A DNA stretch of 64,000 nt, taken from the NCBI GenBank assembly GCA_020638555.1, contig JACKII010000004.1, positions 434,001 through 498,000 on the forward strand, given 5' to 3'. Positions 34,149 through 44,408 of this stretch are shown here, one piece after another. The number at the start of each line of letters is the position of its first letter. Positions within the stretch are counted from its first letter, which is position 1. The position numbers were made by a program, and so were the translations under genes. This stretch comes from Alphaproteobacteria bacterium (GTDB lineage Bacteria > Pseudomonadota > Alphaproteobacteria > Bin95). The notes beneath the pieces were generated by a model. It was not told where the DNA came from. It ran no database searches and was given only the letters and a program-made list of their open reading frames with translations.

Positions 34149-37100
34149 GTGAAGACCGCGTCAACGTTCAAGAAAGAGATGCAACCCATGTCATCCAAAA
34201 AACTTCCGTTTCGGAGGCAGTTGCTGGCGGGAACCGCGTTTGTAGCGATTGCCGCGGTCCTGCCCGCAAGCGCGGCGTTCGCCGTCGCATCCGTGGACCT
34301 GGATTTCGGCAGCGGAGTCGTTCAGTCGCAGGATTTCGGCTCGGTGTTGAGCCAGTCCAACGCATCCGCCGTCACAGGCACTGTGATCGGCAGCACCGCA
34401 ACGCTGGACTTGCTGGACAATACGACGGCCGACGTAACCTATAGCGGTGCGTATTCGGTGATCGACAATGCCATCACGGCAACCGGCACCGGCAACTTGA
34501 GCGCTTCCACGCTGAATCTGGCCTTCACGCCGACCCTCGGCACCGATACGGCGGCGACCGGCTCGTTGCAAACCAACAGCGGCACCGTTAGGGCCACCGC
34601 CAATGGCACCAACAATTTTACGGTAAACCTGCTGAATTCCGACGTCGGATTCGAGAACGTCCTGACCGGCTCGCTGGCGATAACCAACAACGACGTCGCA
34701 TCCACCGCCACGGCGAACGAAGCGGGTGCGTCGATCGCGCTCGCCTCCGGCGTGAACCTGACCGGCACCGGCGCGGCTGCGACGGTCGCCATGGACGAGA
34801 CCCTGATCTCGCAGGATTCCGCGACCGACGCGGACCTGCTGGTGTCGAGCGCCCAGCGGACGACCGGCCTGACGCGCTCGGAATCCGGCTCGAGTGCCGT
34901 GTCCGCCTTTCTGGAAAGCCTCTCCGGCGCCACCGTCACGCTGACGAACAGCGACCTGACCTCGACCGCCACCGGCAACTCCCTCACCGGTGACATCACC
35001 AGCACCGATGGCACCGCATCGATCAGCGCCTCGGCTGCCGTGACCAGCCTGCAGGACCTGGCGGCGAACGTCGAAGCCGTCGCGGCCGGCGACACCATTC
35101 AGGTCGAGGCCGGCAACCTTCTCCCCGGCGGCAACACCGCCGACGATGGCGGCACGGTCGCGAACAGCTCGATCACGGTGACCGACAACACGATTTCCGC
35201 CGCCGGCACGGGCAATGCCAGCACCCAGTCCATCGACCTGACCGCCAACCAGATCCTGGGATCCGGCACCGCGGCCATTACCGATTCGGACGTGACCGCA
35301 GCAACCGGTCCCGACGTTCAGTTGTCGATTGCCGGCGCCGAACAGGCCGTGGCGAGCGTGCAGACCGTCGCCGATGGCGTGACCGTGTCCGGGGCCGTGT
35401 CCGACAGTTCGAAAATCAAGGTGGACATCTACGATACCGGCGGCACCACGGCGAATTCGCAAGTGCTCCTCACCTCGAACACGATCGAATCGGCGGCGAC
35501 CGGCTCCCGCGCGGTGAACAGCCTGGCGCTGACGGCCGGCTCGACCGTGAGCGCGCCCGGTGCGGTGACGGCGGTACAGTCGCTCGATGGCGACGTGGGC
35601 ATCAATGGCGACCTGTCCTATTTCGTCCTCCGGACCTATGAAGACACGAACGGGTCGACCCTGGTGAATGCTGGCAACACCATTCGCGCCACGGCCATTG
35701 GCGGCTCGACCACCAACGACATCGCCGTGACCACGGATATTCTGAGCCTGGATACCACCCCCGGCGGCGTGACCATCCTGGCGGATGCCACCACCGGCGA
35801 CCAGGAAATCGCCCAGACTTCCGCTGGCTTCGCCCTGGTGAACGACCAGAGCATCGGCGGCACGCTCACCGCGCCGACCGCGTCGCAAGTGACGTCCGTG
35901 GTGACCGTTTCCCAGATCGTCACCGACTATTTCTCGCTCAACAGCGCCAACGCCATCTCGTCCACGGCGCACACCGGCGGCTATGTCGATGCCAGCGGCA
36001 ACTTGGTCCAACCGGGCAACTCGGTCTCCTCCTCGGTGATCGGCAACACCGCGGATAACGGCATTGCCCTCAGCTTCACCGACCTGCAAGGCGATGCCAC
36101 GGCCAATGGCGAAGTCGTCGCGGTGACCGCCAACTCCCAGGTGATCCAGGGCGACGCCTTGCTGAGCGCGCGGTATGACGGCCAGTCCAGCGTGCCGGTT
36201 GCGACCAATGTCAGCGGCTTTGTCACCGACAGCACCCTCGACACCTCCTACAACACGGTGGCGGTCAGCGCGATCGGCAACCGCACCACGGCGAACACCG
36301 TGACGGTGTCGGCGACCAATGCGGTGCTCGCCAACGGCATCGACGCGTCGGCAAGCGTCAACACGACTAACGGCGATGTAACCGCGTCCGCGGCATTCGT
36401 GGCGGCCAGCTCGCAGGAATTCCAGAATTCCACGATCCAGGCGCTCCAATTGAACACCGGCGGCACTACGTCGAACAAGGTCGAGACCATTGTCGCCGGG
36501 ACGACCACCAATTCGAGCCTGGCTGCGGACAAGAACACGCTGAGCGCCACGGCGACGGCGAACAGCGCCAGCAACGGCGTCAGCGTCGGCACCGATGCGA
36601 CCTCGACCATCCAGGCGAGCAGCGCGGTCGCCAACTATCAGGTCGTGGATGCCGGCACGATCAAGGCCGTGCTCGGCGTGCTGGGCACCGGAACGGGCCT
36701 CAACAATGGCGGCGTGAACGTCACCGCGTCCGGAGCCATCAGCGGCTCGCAGGTGGATGTGACCGGCAACACGGTGGTGGGTGAGGTCAAGGCCAACACC
36801 GCGACCAACACGCTGGCCGTGACGGGCAACACGCTGACGTCGAGTGTTACGGGTTCCCAGCCGGAACATTTCGTCGGCTCGACCGTCAATCCGGCCGGCG
36901 CGGATAATGCACTGGTCAACGTGCAGAGCGTGGACGCGGCCACGGACCTGACCAGCGATGTCGCCGCCTCGTTCGCGATCATCGAGCCGGCCGATCAGTC
37001 GGTCAGCGGCTCGTCGCTCGCGGTCAGCGGCAACCTGCAACAATCCTATGCGACGGCGAATACGGCGACCAACACGGTCACGCTGGACGCGACGACGAGC

Positions 37101-39240
37101 GGCATGGGCTCGGCGCTGGTGAACCACCAGGCGCTGGCCGGCCCGACCACGGCCGACGGCACCGGCGTGGTTACCACGTCCGACCTGGACGTGACGGCGA
37201 ATGCCGGGCTGACCGCCTCCGACCTGACGCTGGACGGCAACCGCAACCAGAGCGTCGCCACCGGCAACCTGGAAACCAGCACGCTCACCGTGGCGGCCAC
37301 CAATGCCGACGCGGTGCCGGGAACCGGATATGGCGCCTATGCAGAATACGGCAGCTCGGTCTATGGCGACTCGGTCCTGTCCTCCGAACAGGCGGTGACG
37401 GGCGCCCCGACTGTCAGTGCGTCCGCCACGACGAACGTCTTCAATGCCGATAACGCGGACGCGAGCGCCCGGATCGTCGATCAGAGCACGGTGTCGCTCG
37501 GCGGCAACCAGACGACGGCGCAGGCGACCGGCAACAGCTCGTCGCTGGACGGCAATTTCGGCACCGGCACGACCGCCAGCCATGACGCCAACGGCGTCGT
37601 CTATGGCGACCAGGATGTGCTGAGCGGCGCGGCCTTTTCGGCCACGACGGCGGCCGCGGTCGGGTTCGCCCTGACCTCGGACGACACCTATGCCGGCGCG
37701 ACGGTTTCGGCGAGCACGGTGGCGGTCGACGGCAACTCTTCGGCGGCGCTGGCGCGGGCCAATGTCGGCACCATCACCCTGGACGTGACGGCGGCCAATT
37801 CGACCGTCGACAGCGGTGTCGACGCCAACCTGGACTCGACGGCGCTGGTCGGCGAGGCCGGGTTCCTCGCCTACCGCAACCAGAGCACCGCCAACAGCAC
37901 GTCCGTCTCGGCCGACAGCTCCGCCACGACCTACTCGCTCGCGGCCACGCAGACGACCGCGGCGACCAGCACGGATGCGGCGGCATCGAACAGCACGCTG
38001 TCGCTGTCGAACAACGCGTCGGCAGCCACGGCGGTGGCGAACACGTCCACCACCGCGTTGCGGGTGGGCGGCGACGCCATGAGCACTCTCGACGCGTCCG
38101 CGGCAGCGCTGACGACCCAGTATGCCGGCGGCACGGTGTCGGCGACCGGCGGCGTGTCGGCGACGGCGGCGTTCGCCGTCGGCGCGGGCGCCGATGCGGT
38201 GGCCGGTTCGTCGCTGTCGCTCGACGGCAACACCAGCAGCGCCAGCGCCAGCGGCAATGTGGCGACGGCGGGCCTCTCGGCCGACGCCACCAATGTGACC
38301 GCCGGAGCCAGCACCGCCGGGACGATCAATGCGTTGAACGACACCGTCGCCGCCACGTTCGGGTTGGTCACCTACCAGGGCAACGGCGCGGCGATCACCG
38401 CGACCAACACCGCCAACACGTTCAGCCTGGGGGCGACCGGGACGACGCTGGACGGGGTCGACTCCTCGACGCTGTCGCTCGCCAGCAATGCCGTCACCGC
38501 GTATGGCACGGGCAACACCGCCGCCAACACGGTGGCGCTGGGCAGCGCGAGCACCGCTTCGCTCGACGCCTCGGCCGGCCTGCACAACCGCCAGGACAAT
38601 GGCGGCGCGGTGAATGTCTCGGCCGCCGGCACGTTCGCGCTCAATGCGGACACCGGCGCGACCGGTTCCGCCCTGAACGCGAGCACGGCGAGCCTGACCG
38701 GCAACAGCGTGCTGGCGCTCGCCCGCGGCAACCTGGCCAGCAACAGCCTGGCGATCAACGCGGCGGCCACGACGACGGGCTACAGGTGCGGCGACCTACA
38801 CCGGCAGCACCGGTGCGCTCTCCGCCGCGTTCGGCCTGTTGAACGAGCAGAGCAACACGGCGGCGGTCAACGCCACCAGCAGCGGCGCCAGCTACACGGT
38901 CGCGCTGAACGGCAATGGCGGCACGCCGACCACGGGCGGCACCGGCGCCAATGCCAGCACGGTCTCGCTCAGCGGCAACAGCGTGACGTCGGCGGCGTAT
39001 GGCAACATCGCCACCAACGCCCTGACGCTCGCCTCGCTGAACGGCACGACCGACGATGCCTCCGGCATGCTCACCAGCTTGCAGTCGAACACGGCTGCGA
39101 TCGGGGCGACGGTGACCGGTGGCTTTGCCGGCGTGACCGTGAACGGTGCGGCGACCAACTCGACCGTGTCCGTCGGCGGCAACAGCTTCGCCGCCAGCGC
39201 GGTCGGCAACTACGCCACCAGCACCATGACCCGAAACTAG
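34149..39240 (+). CDS. Giant secreted repeat protein A (HfaD-like surface adhesin candidate; one-base frame disruption)
   Basis: About 1,696 residues if one extra base near 38781 is ignored. Signal peptide RRQLLAGTAFVAIAAVLPASAAFA, then almost entirely Ala/Gly/Ser/Thr/Asn/Val repeats with the recurring pattern S-x-L-S-x-G-N-x(4)-A-x-A-T-G-N-x(3)-N-x-L, for example VSLSGNSVTSAAYGNIATNALTL, consistent with a beta-solenoid. The C-terminus (GGFAGVTVNGAATNSTVSVGG to STMTRN) is nearly identical to that of paralog B at 46434-51752. At about 38766-38790 the frame slips by one base; the correct sense resumes as ATYTGSTGALSAAFGLLNEQ, and without correction the frame runs on to 41348 antisense to a kinase. 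Start options: GTG 34149, ATG 34179, ATG 34188. Surface location and adhesion are inferred from the neighbouring CsgG/HfaB-like gene. Confidence 0.8.
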
Positions 39241-39251
39241 TCCAACCCCTT

Positions 39252-39278
39252 GGGCGCTGGCTGCCACAGCCAGCGCCC
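39252..39278 (+). terminator. Hairpin after repeat protein A
   Basis: GGGCGCTGGCTG pairs with CAGCCAGCGCCC around three bases, 11 bases after the stop; a second GC hairpin follows. No T-run. The same stop-proximal block (TAGTCCAACCC then GGCGCTGGCT) follows paralog B, so it was duplicated with the gene. Confidence 0.6.
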
Positions 39279-39344
39279 CCTCCGGCGGCGGTCACCAACC
39301 GCCGCCCGTTGTTGCGAGGAGGGCGGCCATGCTGGCCGCCGCAA

Positions 39345-41975
39345 TCACACCGGCACTTCGCGCGAGCGTTCCAGCTTTTCCATCTGCTCGACGGTTGCCG
39401 TCATATCGGCTTCCAGCGCATCCATCAGACCCGCTTTTTCCGCCGCGACCGATCCATTGCGGCACGCCGCTTCGGCGGATTTCAGGGCTTTGAAGAGACG
39501 ATCCGCACCCAGAACGCCGGCCGATCCGGCCAGTTTGTGGCAGAGGCTCGCCGCCGTCGCATAGTCGCCCGCCTGCATGGCCACGCTGACCGCCGAACGG
39601 GTGCCCTCCACCTGCTCAACAAAGCGCCGCAGCGTGTGAGCGGCCGCCTCCTCGCCCAGCAGCATCCGCAGTTCTTCGATCTTCGCCGGATCCAAAGCCG
39701 GCTCCACCTCCGAAGCCTCATTGCCAGTGACGGCGGCTACCGTCCGCACGGCACCCTTGCCGGCGGCGGATTGCTTCCGCTTTCGGGCCATGGCGTCTTG
39801 GAGAGCCGCCTCCAGGTCGGAGGTCCGGAACGGCTTGATCAAGGCGCTCACCAGGCCCGATTCTTCTCGCCGGGCCTGCTCTTCCGGCGCGGCGTGGGCG
39901 GTCTGGGCGATCATGACGGCGTTGCACGACAGGCCATCGCCGTCGCGAATGCGTTTCGCCGCAGCAAAGCCATCCATGCCCGGCATGCTGATATCCATCA
40001 GAATAACATCGAACGCCTCGACCCGGGCTGCATCAATGGCCGCCTGCCCGCTGCCGACCGCCGTGACGGTGTGGCCCAAGCCACGGGCCATTTCCCCCGC
40101 CACCAGCAGATTGATCTCGTTGTCGTCAACGACCAGGATATTGAAGCGCACGCTCTCATCCCCCGCCATGGCCTCCCGTTCGGCCGCTGCCGCATCCCGC
40201 CGGCCCTTCGCCGGCAGGCGGTGGAACGGGATGCGGAACCAAAAGCGGCTGCCGACCCCCGGTTCGCTCTCGACCCCGATCGTGCCGCCCATCAGTTCCA
40301 CCAGCCGGCGGCAAATGCTGAGGCCGAGACCGGAACCGCCGGTCGTCCGGCCATAGCTCGTATCCAGCGTCACGAATTCCTCGAACACCCGCTCCTGGTC
40401 CGCCTTGGAAATGCCGATGCCGGTGTCCTGGACGCTGACTTCCACCAGAACCGTCTTGTCGGTCTCACTGATGACCGCGGCAGCGATGGCAATGGTCCCG
40501 TTCATCGTAAACTTGGCCGCATTGCCGACCAGATTGAGCAACACTTGCTCCGTCAGGTGCGGATCGCCGGCAATCGCCAGGTTGTCGGGAACGGAGCCGT
40601 GCGCGATCGTCGTGCCCATCCTGGTGGCAATGGGTTCGTTCAGCGAAGCGGCACGGTCCATCATCTGCCCCAGATTGAGGGCCTGGTTCGCCAGTTCGAT
40701 ATTGCCGGTCTCGACACGCGTGATGTCGAGCACGTTGTTGATCTGTCGCATGAGCAGTTCACCGGAATCGATCGCGGTTTCCAGGTAACGCCGTTGCTGG
40801 CCGTTCAGGTCGCCGGCCCGTTGCAACAAATCCAGCAGTCCGATCAGGCCATTCAACGGCGTGCGCATTTCGTGGCTGACGACCGCAATGAAATCGGTCT
40901 TGGCCCGATCCGCCGCCAAGGCCTTGTCGCGCGCAACCACAATGGCCTCCTGAGCGCGGCGCCGGGCCGAGATATCCCGGGCAAAGCCGATAAAGATCAA
41001 CTCCCCATGCCACTGCGCCGTGCTGACCGAGATCTCCGCGGGAAACTCGATGCCGTTCGTCTTGAGTGCGGTCACCTCCATACGCCGCGACTTCAGGCTT
41101 ATTCCCTGACCGGTTTGCAGATACTCGGCGAAGCCCTTTTCGTGCAGGCTGCGAAACCTCTCCGGGATGATGAGATCCCCCATGTCGCGGCCGCGGACGG
41201 CCTCGCGTTGGAACTCGAACAACCGCTCCGCCGCGGCATTGCAATCCAGGATCCGGCCATTCTGGCCCACGACGATGATGGCGTCCGTGGCGGCATTGAA
41301 TGTCAGTTCGAACCGCCGCTGATGATCCCCGACTTCGCGATCCCGTAGGATTAAAGTCCGGAATTGCAACACCATGACGATCAGCGCCATCGCCAGGGCG
41401 GCTATCAGCCCGACCGCAGAATAGCCGACCACACCAAGAACGTGGGTGAATTCCAGACGCTTCTGATCCGTCTTTCCGGCAAAATAGGCGATGCCGTCAA
41501 GCGCGATGGTACGGACGTCACCGCCCAGTTCTTCCAGGCGCGATTCGATGAGCGGGAGACTCTCCAACAGCCTCCGGTCCGGCCCATCGATATAGGGCGC
41601 CATCGCCTTCAACGTTTCCGACGCCCCCTTGACGGCATTTGCCGCAACCTGCCGTTCGCGCATGCCGGAAAAGGCCTGCCCGTGCTCGACAATCGACAGG
41701 CGATTGTAGAGATTATCGAATTGAAGCCGGACCTGGCCAAGCGGCACGGCGCCCTTGCCGGCCTCGTGAACGGTGTGATGCAGTCGCCAGACCGCGACTT
41801 CCAACTCGGACAACACCCATTGCACATTGTCCCGCGGCGCGCTTGCCAGCGCATCCAATTCTTTCGACAGCCGCATGCCCGCCATGGTCACGACCGTCGC
41901 CAACACCAGAACGACGGCAACGATTTCCGCTATGACGCGCGCACTGAAAATCCGGTCGGTCTTTCGACTGAACAA
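39345..41975 (-). CDS. Hybrid sensor histidine kinase with receiver and Hpt domains
   Basis: The product has 876 residues. Order: membrane helix at about 12-34, periplasmic helical sensor to about 180, second membrane helix at 183-205, PAS domain at about 215-335 (FNAATDAIIVVGQNGRILDCN), HisKA with His368 (SHEMRTPLNG), ATPase (NLVGNAAKF 481-489, DTGIGI 517-522, GGSGLGLSI), receiver with phospho-acceptor Asp661 (VILMDISMPG) and Lys714, and Hpt with His813 (CHKLAGSAG). A complete His-Asp-His relay should pass phosphate to a separate regulator; the FixJ-like regulator at 42989-43663 is the best local candidate. It follows the molybdopterin-fold gene by 43 bases and is convergent with repeat gene A. 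Confidence 0.92.
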   Translation of the reverse strand: MFSRKTDRIFSARVIAEIVAVVLVLATVVTMAGMRLSKELDALASAPRDNVQWVLSELEVAVWRLHHTVHEAGKGAVPLGQVRLQFDNLYNRLSIVEHGQAFSGMRERQVAANAVKGASETLKAMAPYIDGPDRRLLESLPLIESRLEELGGDVRTIALDGIAYFAGKTDQKRLEFTHVLGVVGYSAVGLIAALAMALIVMVLQFRTLILRDREVGDHQRRFELTFNAATDAIIVVGQNGRILDCNAAAERLFEFQREAVRGRDMGDLIIPERFRSLHEKGFAEYLQTGQGISLKSRRMEVTALKTNGIEFPAEISVSTAQWHGELIFIGFARDISARRRAQEAIVVARDKALAADRAKTDFIAVVSHEMRTPLNGLIGLLDLLQRAGDLNGQQRRYLETAIDSGELLMRQINNVLDITRVETGNIELANQALNLGQMMDRAASLNEPIATRMGTTIAHGSVPDNLAIAGDPHLTEQVLLNLVGNAAKFTMNGTIAIAAAVISETDKTVLVEVSVQDTGIGISKADQERVFEEFVTLDTSYGRTTGGSGLGLSICRRLVELMGGTIGVESEPGVGSRFWFRIPFHRLPAKGRRDAAAAEREAMAGDESVRFNILVVDDNEINLLVAGEMARGLGHTVTAVGSGQAAIDAARVEAFDVILMDISMPGMDGFAAAKRIRDGDGLSCNAVMIAQTAHAAPEEQARREESGLVSALIKPFRTSDLEAALQDAMARKRKQSAAGKGAVRTVAAVTGNEASEVEPALDPAKIEELRMLLGEEAAAHTLRRFVEQVEGTRSAVSVAMQAGDYATAASLCHKLAGSAGVLGADRLFKALKSAEAACRNGSVAAEKAGLMDALEADMTATVEQMEKLERSREVPV

Positions 41976-42018
41976 GGCCGCCTGCCCACCTCCCGTTTCG
42001 GGGTTTCGCCGGTTCTTC

Positions 42019-42595
42019 CTATTCCGGCAAGATCTCCATTCGGTCCAACTGCCAGATACTCCGTGCGTAGACGCTTTCGGTTCGGTACATCACATTCGAA
42101 TCGTACGGATAGACGACCCAAAGCGGCCCCTTGTCTCGTCGGGGCATGGGCGATCCATTGCGCAGATACGCCACGATCGGCCCGCCGGGCACCGCATCGC
42201 TGACCGGGATGTCGATATGGTAATCGTTCAGCGCATAGGCGCGGATCACCGTTCCCTTCGCGCCGACCGCATCCAGCAACACCGCGAGCGATACGCCCTC
42301 GAAGGTCTGGACCCCATCGGTCCAGATCGTCGTGGTCCGGAACGCCGTCCGGGGCAGAGCCTCCAGTCTGGCGCGGTCGAAGGTCGATGCGCCGTCATCG
42401 CCGCCGTCGGCAATCGCCCCCGTTGATCGTCAGCAACACCTCGCCGCCGGTTCGGGCAGCGGCGGGATCGCCAGCCGACACGCCGCCGCTCCATAGCATC
42501 GCTGGCAGAGCCAAAATCAGGAACCCGAACCCGGCAATCGCCCGCCGAAACTGCGCGAGCCCTGCACCACTGCCCATCGAGACCCGGAAATCCAT
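42019..42595 (-). CDS. Small molybdopterin-binding-fold (sulfite oxidase-like) secreted protein, frameshifted
   Basis: About 191 residues if one base is removed from a run of five C (five G on the coding strand) at 42417-42421. The first frame gives the signal region FRRAIAGFGFLILALPAMLWSGGVSA and GGEVLLTING. The second continues AIADGGDDGASTFDRARLEA, EGVSLAVLLDAVGAKG, ALNDYHIDIPVSD and DKGPLWVVYPYDSN...YARSIWQLDRMEI. This is the short periplasmic oxidoreductase-molybdopterin-binding family that commonly precedes a sensor kinase. The Cys that ligates molybdenum in true enzymes is not seen, so a sensory rather than catalytic role is likely. It is upstream of and co-directional with the hybrid kinase. 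Confidence 0.75.
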
Positions 42596-42988
42596 CCTTA
42601 CACTCCCACGACGGCCGCGTATCGACCGTTCATTGAACCGCTTTGGCCTTTGGGCCAACCGGTATCGTGCCGGCCGATTCTACGCACGCGCACACTCGGT
42701 TAAAACCCGACCAAAGTCGGTCCCGGTTCATGCGCGGCAGACAATCGACCCAAGTCCGCAACGTCACACGACCTCGGTATCAACCCACGGATGTATCAGT
42801 ATAAATCGCCTTGAAAATTCATCCAATATGAAAAACCAACATATTTGTGCGGATTTTCTGTAGCGATCCGCTCCCCACTAAGTGATTTCTTTAGAAAGAC
42901 GCACTCACGTCCCGCACCAAGGGTAAGCCACGGACCTGTCCGGCCCTCCCGCGCGGGCGCCATGCGCCCGCCCCTTGCAATCGTGACG
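42596..42988. other. 393-base gap, no gene seen
   Basis: AT-rich in the middle (about 42780-42890), GC-rich at both ends. A short perfect hairpin GGGCGC-CAT-GCGCCC (42955-42969) lies just past the stop of the minus-strand response regulator and may help end its transcript, though no T-run follows. The promoter for the molybdopterin-kinase pair should lie here on the minus strand; I could not pick a convincing one. Confidence 0.5.
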
Positions 42989-43663
42989 TTACCTCGTCGA
43001 CTGGCGGCTCGCCTCTTTCACGGCACCGATGGCCAGGACATCGCTATAGAACCCCGCCTTTGCCAACTTGCTCATCAATTGCGGAAGAGAGTTCACGCCA
43101 AATTTCTGGAAGATGTTATGCCGGTGAACATCGGCCGTGCGCGGGGCCACACCGCAGATCCGGCTGATTTCCTTCGAGGTTCGCCCGTCAGACAGATATT
43201 GCAGAATTTCCTTTTCTTTTTTGCTCAATGTTCTGACGGCGTTGTCGACTTCCTTCTCCACAACCCTGACGGAGTTGAACTCGTTTTCCAGACGCAGACA
43301 TTCGCTGACCATGCTGCTGATCTTCAACAGGGATGACGATTTCGGAAGGAAATCCAGCGCCCCGCGCTTGAAGGCACCGCGCACCGACTCCCAGTCGTCA
43401 TAGGTCGACAGCACCACAATGGGCAAATGCACTTTCCGTTCCATCAGCTGGTCCAGAATCGCGAACCCGCTGAGCCCGGGCAATTCCAGGTCCAGCAACA
43501 CCATGCCGCTCACGCCGGCATGGATGTTCTCCAGAAATTCGACGCCGTCGGTATAGACATCGACGCGCCTGTCCGGCCCCCTCAGGACCGGACTAACGAT
43601 TTCGATGAAATGAATGTCATCATCGACGATGTAAACTGTCTGTACTTCGCTTCTAGACGCCAT
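42989..43663 (-). CDS. FixJ/LuxR-type response regulator
   Basis: The product has 224 residues from ATG 43663; a GTG one codon earlier is possible. The receiver is complete: acidic cluster TVYIVDDDIHF, phospho-acceptor Asp in MVLLDLELPG, Thr/Ser in VVLSTYDD and Lys in DFLPKSSS. The output domain is LSKKEKEILQYLSDGRTSKEI followed by VAPRTADVHRHNIFQKFGV, of the FixJ type. It lies upstream of the molybdopterin and hybrid-kinase genes in the same direction but 393 bases away. It is probably the output regulator of that kinase and a candidate controller of the surrounding surface-protein genes. Confidence 0.9.
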   Translation of the reverse strand: MASRSEVQTVYIVDDDIHFIEIVSPVLRGPDRRVDVYTDGVEFLENIHAGVSGMVLLDLELPGLSGFAILDQLMERKVHLPIVVLSTYDDWESVRGAFKRGALDFLPKSSSLLKISSMVSECLRLENEFNSVRVVEKEVDNAVRTLSKKEKEILQYLSDGRTSKEISRICGVAPRTADVHRHNIFQKFGVNSLPQLMSKLAKAGFYSDVLAIGAVKEASRQSTR

Positions 43664-43781
43664 CACCTATATCCTCGTCGCCCAAGGCACCCGCATTGAT
43701 CAACGGCCCTTGTCTGCCGGGCAAGCAGCGGACCGTTTATGGTTTTTCCCTTGCCCTATCTCACTCGGCTGCCATCGGACA

Positions 43782-44294
43782 TCATGCGTCCGCACGCGCA
43801 TCCCAGGCCGCACGAATCTGCGCCGGCAGGTTGTGCGCCTCGCCGAAAAACAGAAAATCCAGCGATATGCCATAGCGCTGCCGAATCCGCTTTGCGCCGT
43901 CCAGCGACAAATTCTGCGAGCATCGGCGCCAATTGCTATAGGTCGTTGGCAAGACTTCGATGCTTTGCGCAAACTCCTTTTGCGTCAACCCAAAGTAGCG
44001 CCTCACCCACTCCAGACGGGCCGCAACCTGCACCGGATCCTCGGGAACTCCACCAGCACGGTCACCACTGGAATTCGCCGACTCAAACTTCGATCCCGCA
44101 GAGGCCATACCGTCCCCCAACAAATGTCCACCAATACGAGCGCCCGGCGGCCGGTCGCTAGCTTTCGCCATCATGTCCGTTGAGTGCCGTTCCACCCGTT
44201 TGTTTCCCATACTCAGCCGGTCCGTGCCGGCTTCCCTGTTCGAGCGTCGCCATCGTGCCTTGATGTCCGGCTCTTTGTTGTCCCTCAATTGCAT
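43782..44294 (-). CDS. XRE-type helix-turn-helix protein with long polar N-terminus
   Basis: The product has 170 residues. The first 85 are polar and basic (KARWRRSNREAGTDRLSMGNKRVERH) without a known fold and probably disordered. Residues from about 95 hold a Cro/C1-like helix-turn-helix: RLEWVRRYFGLTQKEFAQSIEV then TTYSNWRRC..NLSLDGAKRIRQRYGISLDFLFFG. ATG 44294 is chosen because AAAGGAAC lies nine bases upstream; a GTG eight codons earlier is possible. It acts as a DNA-binding regulator with targets unknown; the adjacent FixJ-like and surface-protein genes are candidates. Confidence 0.78.
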   Translation of the reverse strand: MQLRDNKEPDIKARWRRSNREAGTDRLSMGNKRVERHSTDMMAKASDRPPGARIGGHLLGDGMASAGSKFESANSSGDRAGGVPEDPVQVAARLEWVRRYFGLTQKEFAQSIEVLPTTYSNWRRCSQNLSLDGAKRIRQRYGISLDFLFFGEAHNLPAQIRAAWDARADA

Positions 44295-44408
44295 TATTAT
44301 CGTTCCTTTTTTTTCCACTCGCCTTGACCTATGCCAAACTGGAATGGGATTTACCGATTTTAATCCGGTACTAGCGGGCCCCCGTCATGCCGACCTTCGT
44401 TCGCAGCG

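Noticed and set aside
34191..38585. Minus-strand frame of 1,464 codons opposite repeat gene A
   Set aside because: Shadow of a repetitive high-GC gene, with no family signature and Gly/Arg/His-rich composition.
34149..41348. A single 2,399-codon reading frame
   Set aside because: After about 38781 the translation is Arg/His/Gln-rich and antisense to the hybrid kinase; the true C-terminus is in the next frame, as paralog B shows.
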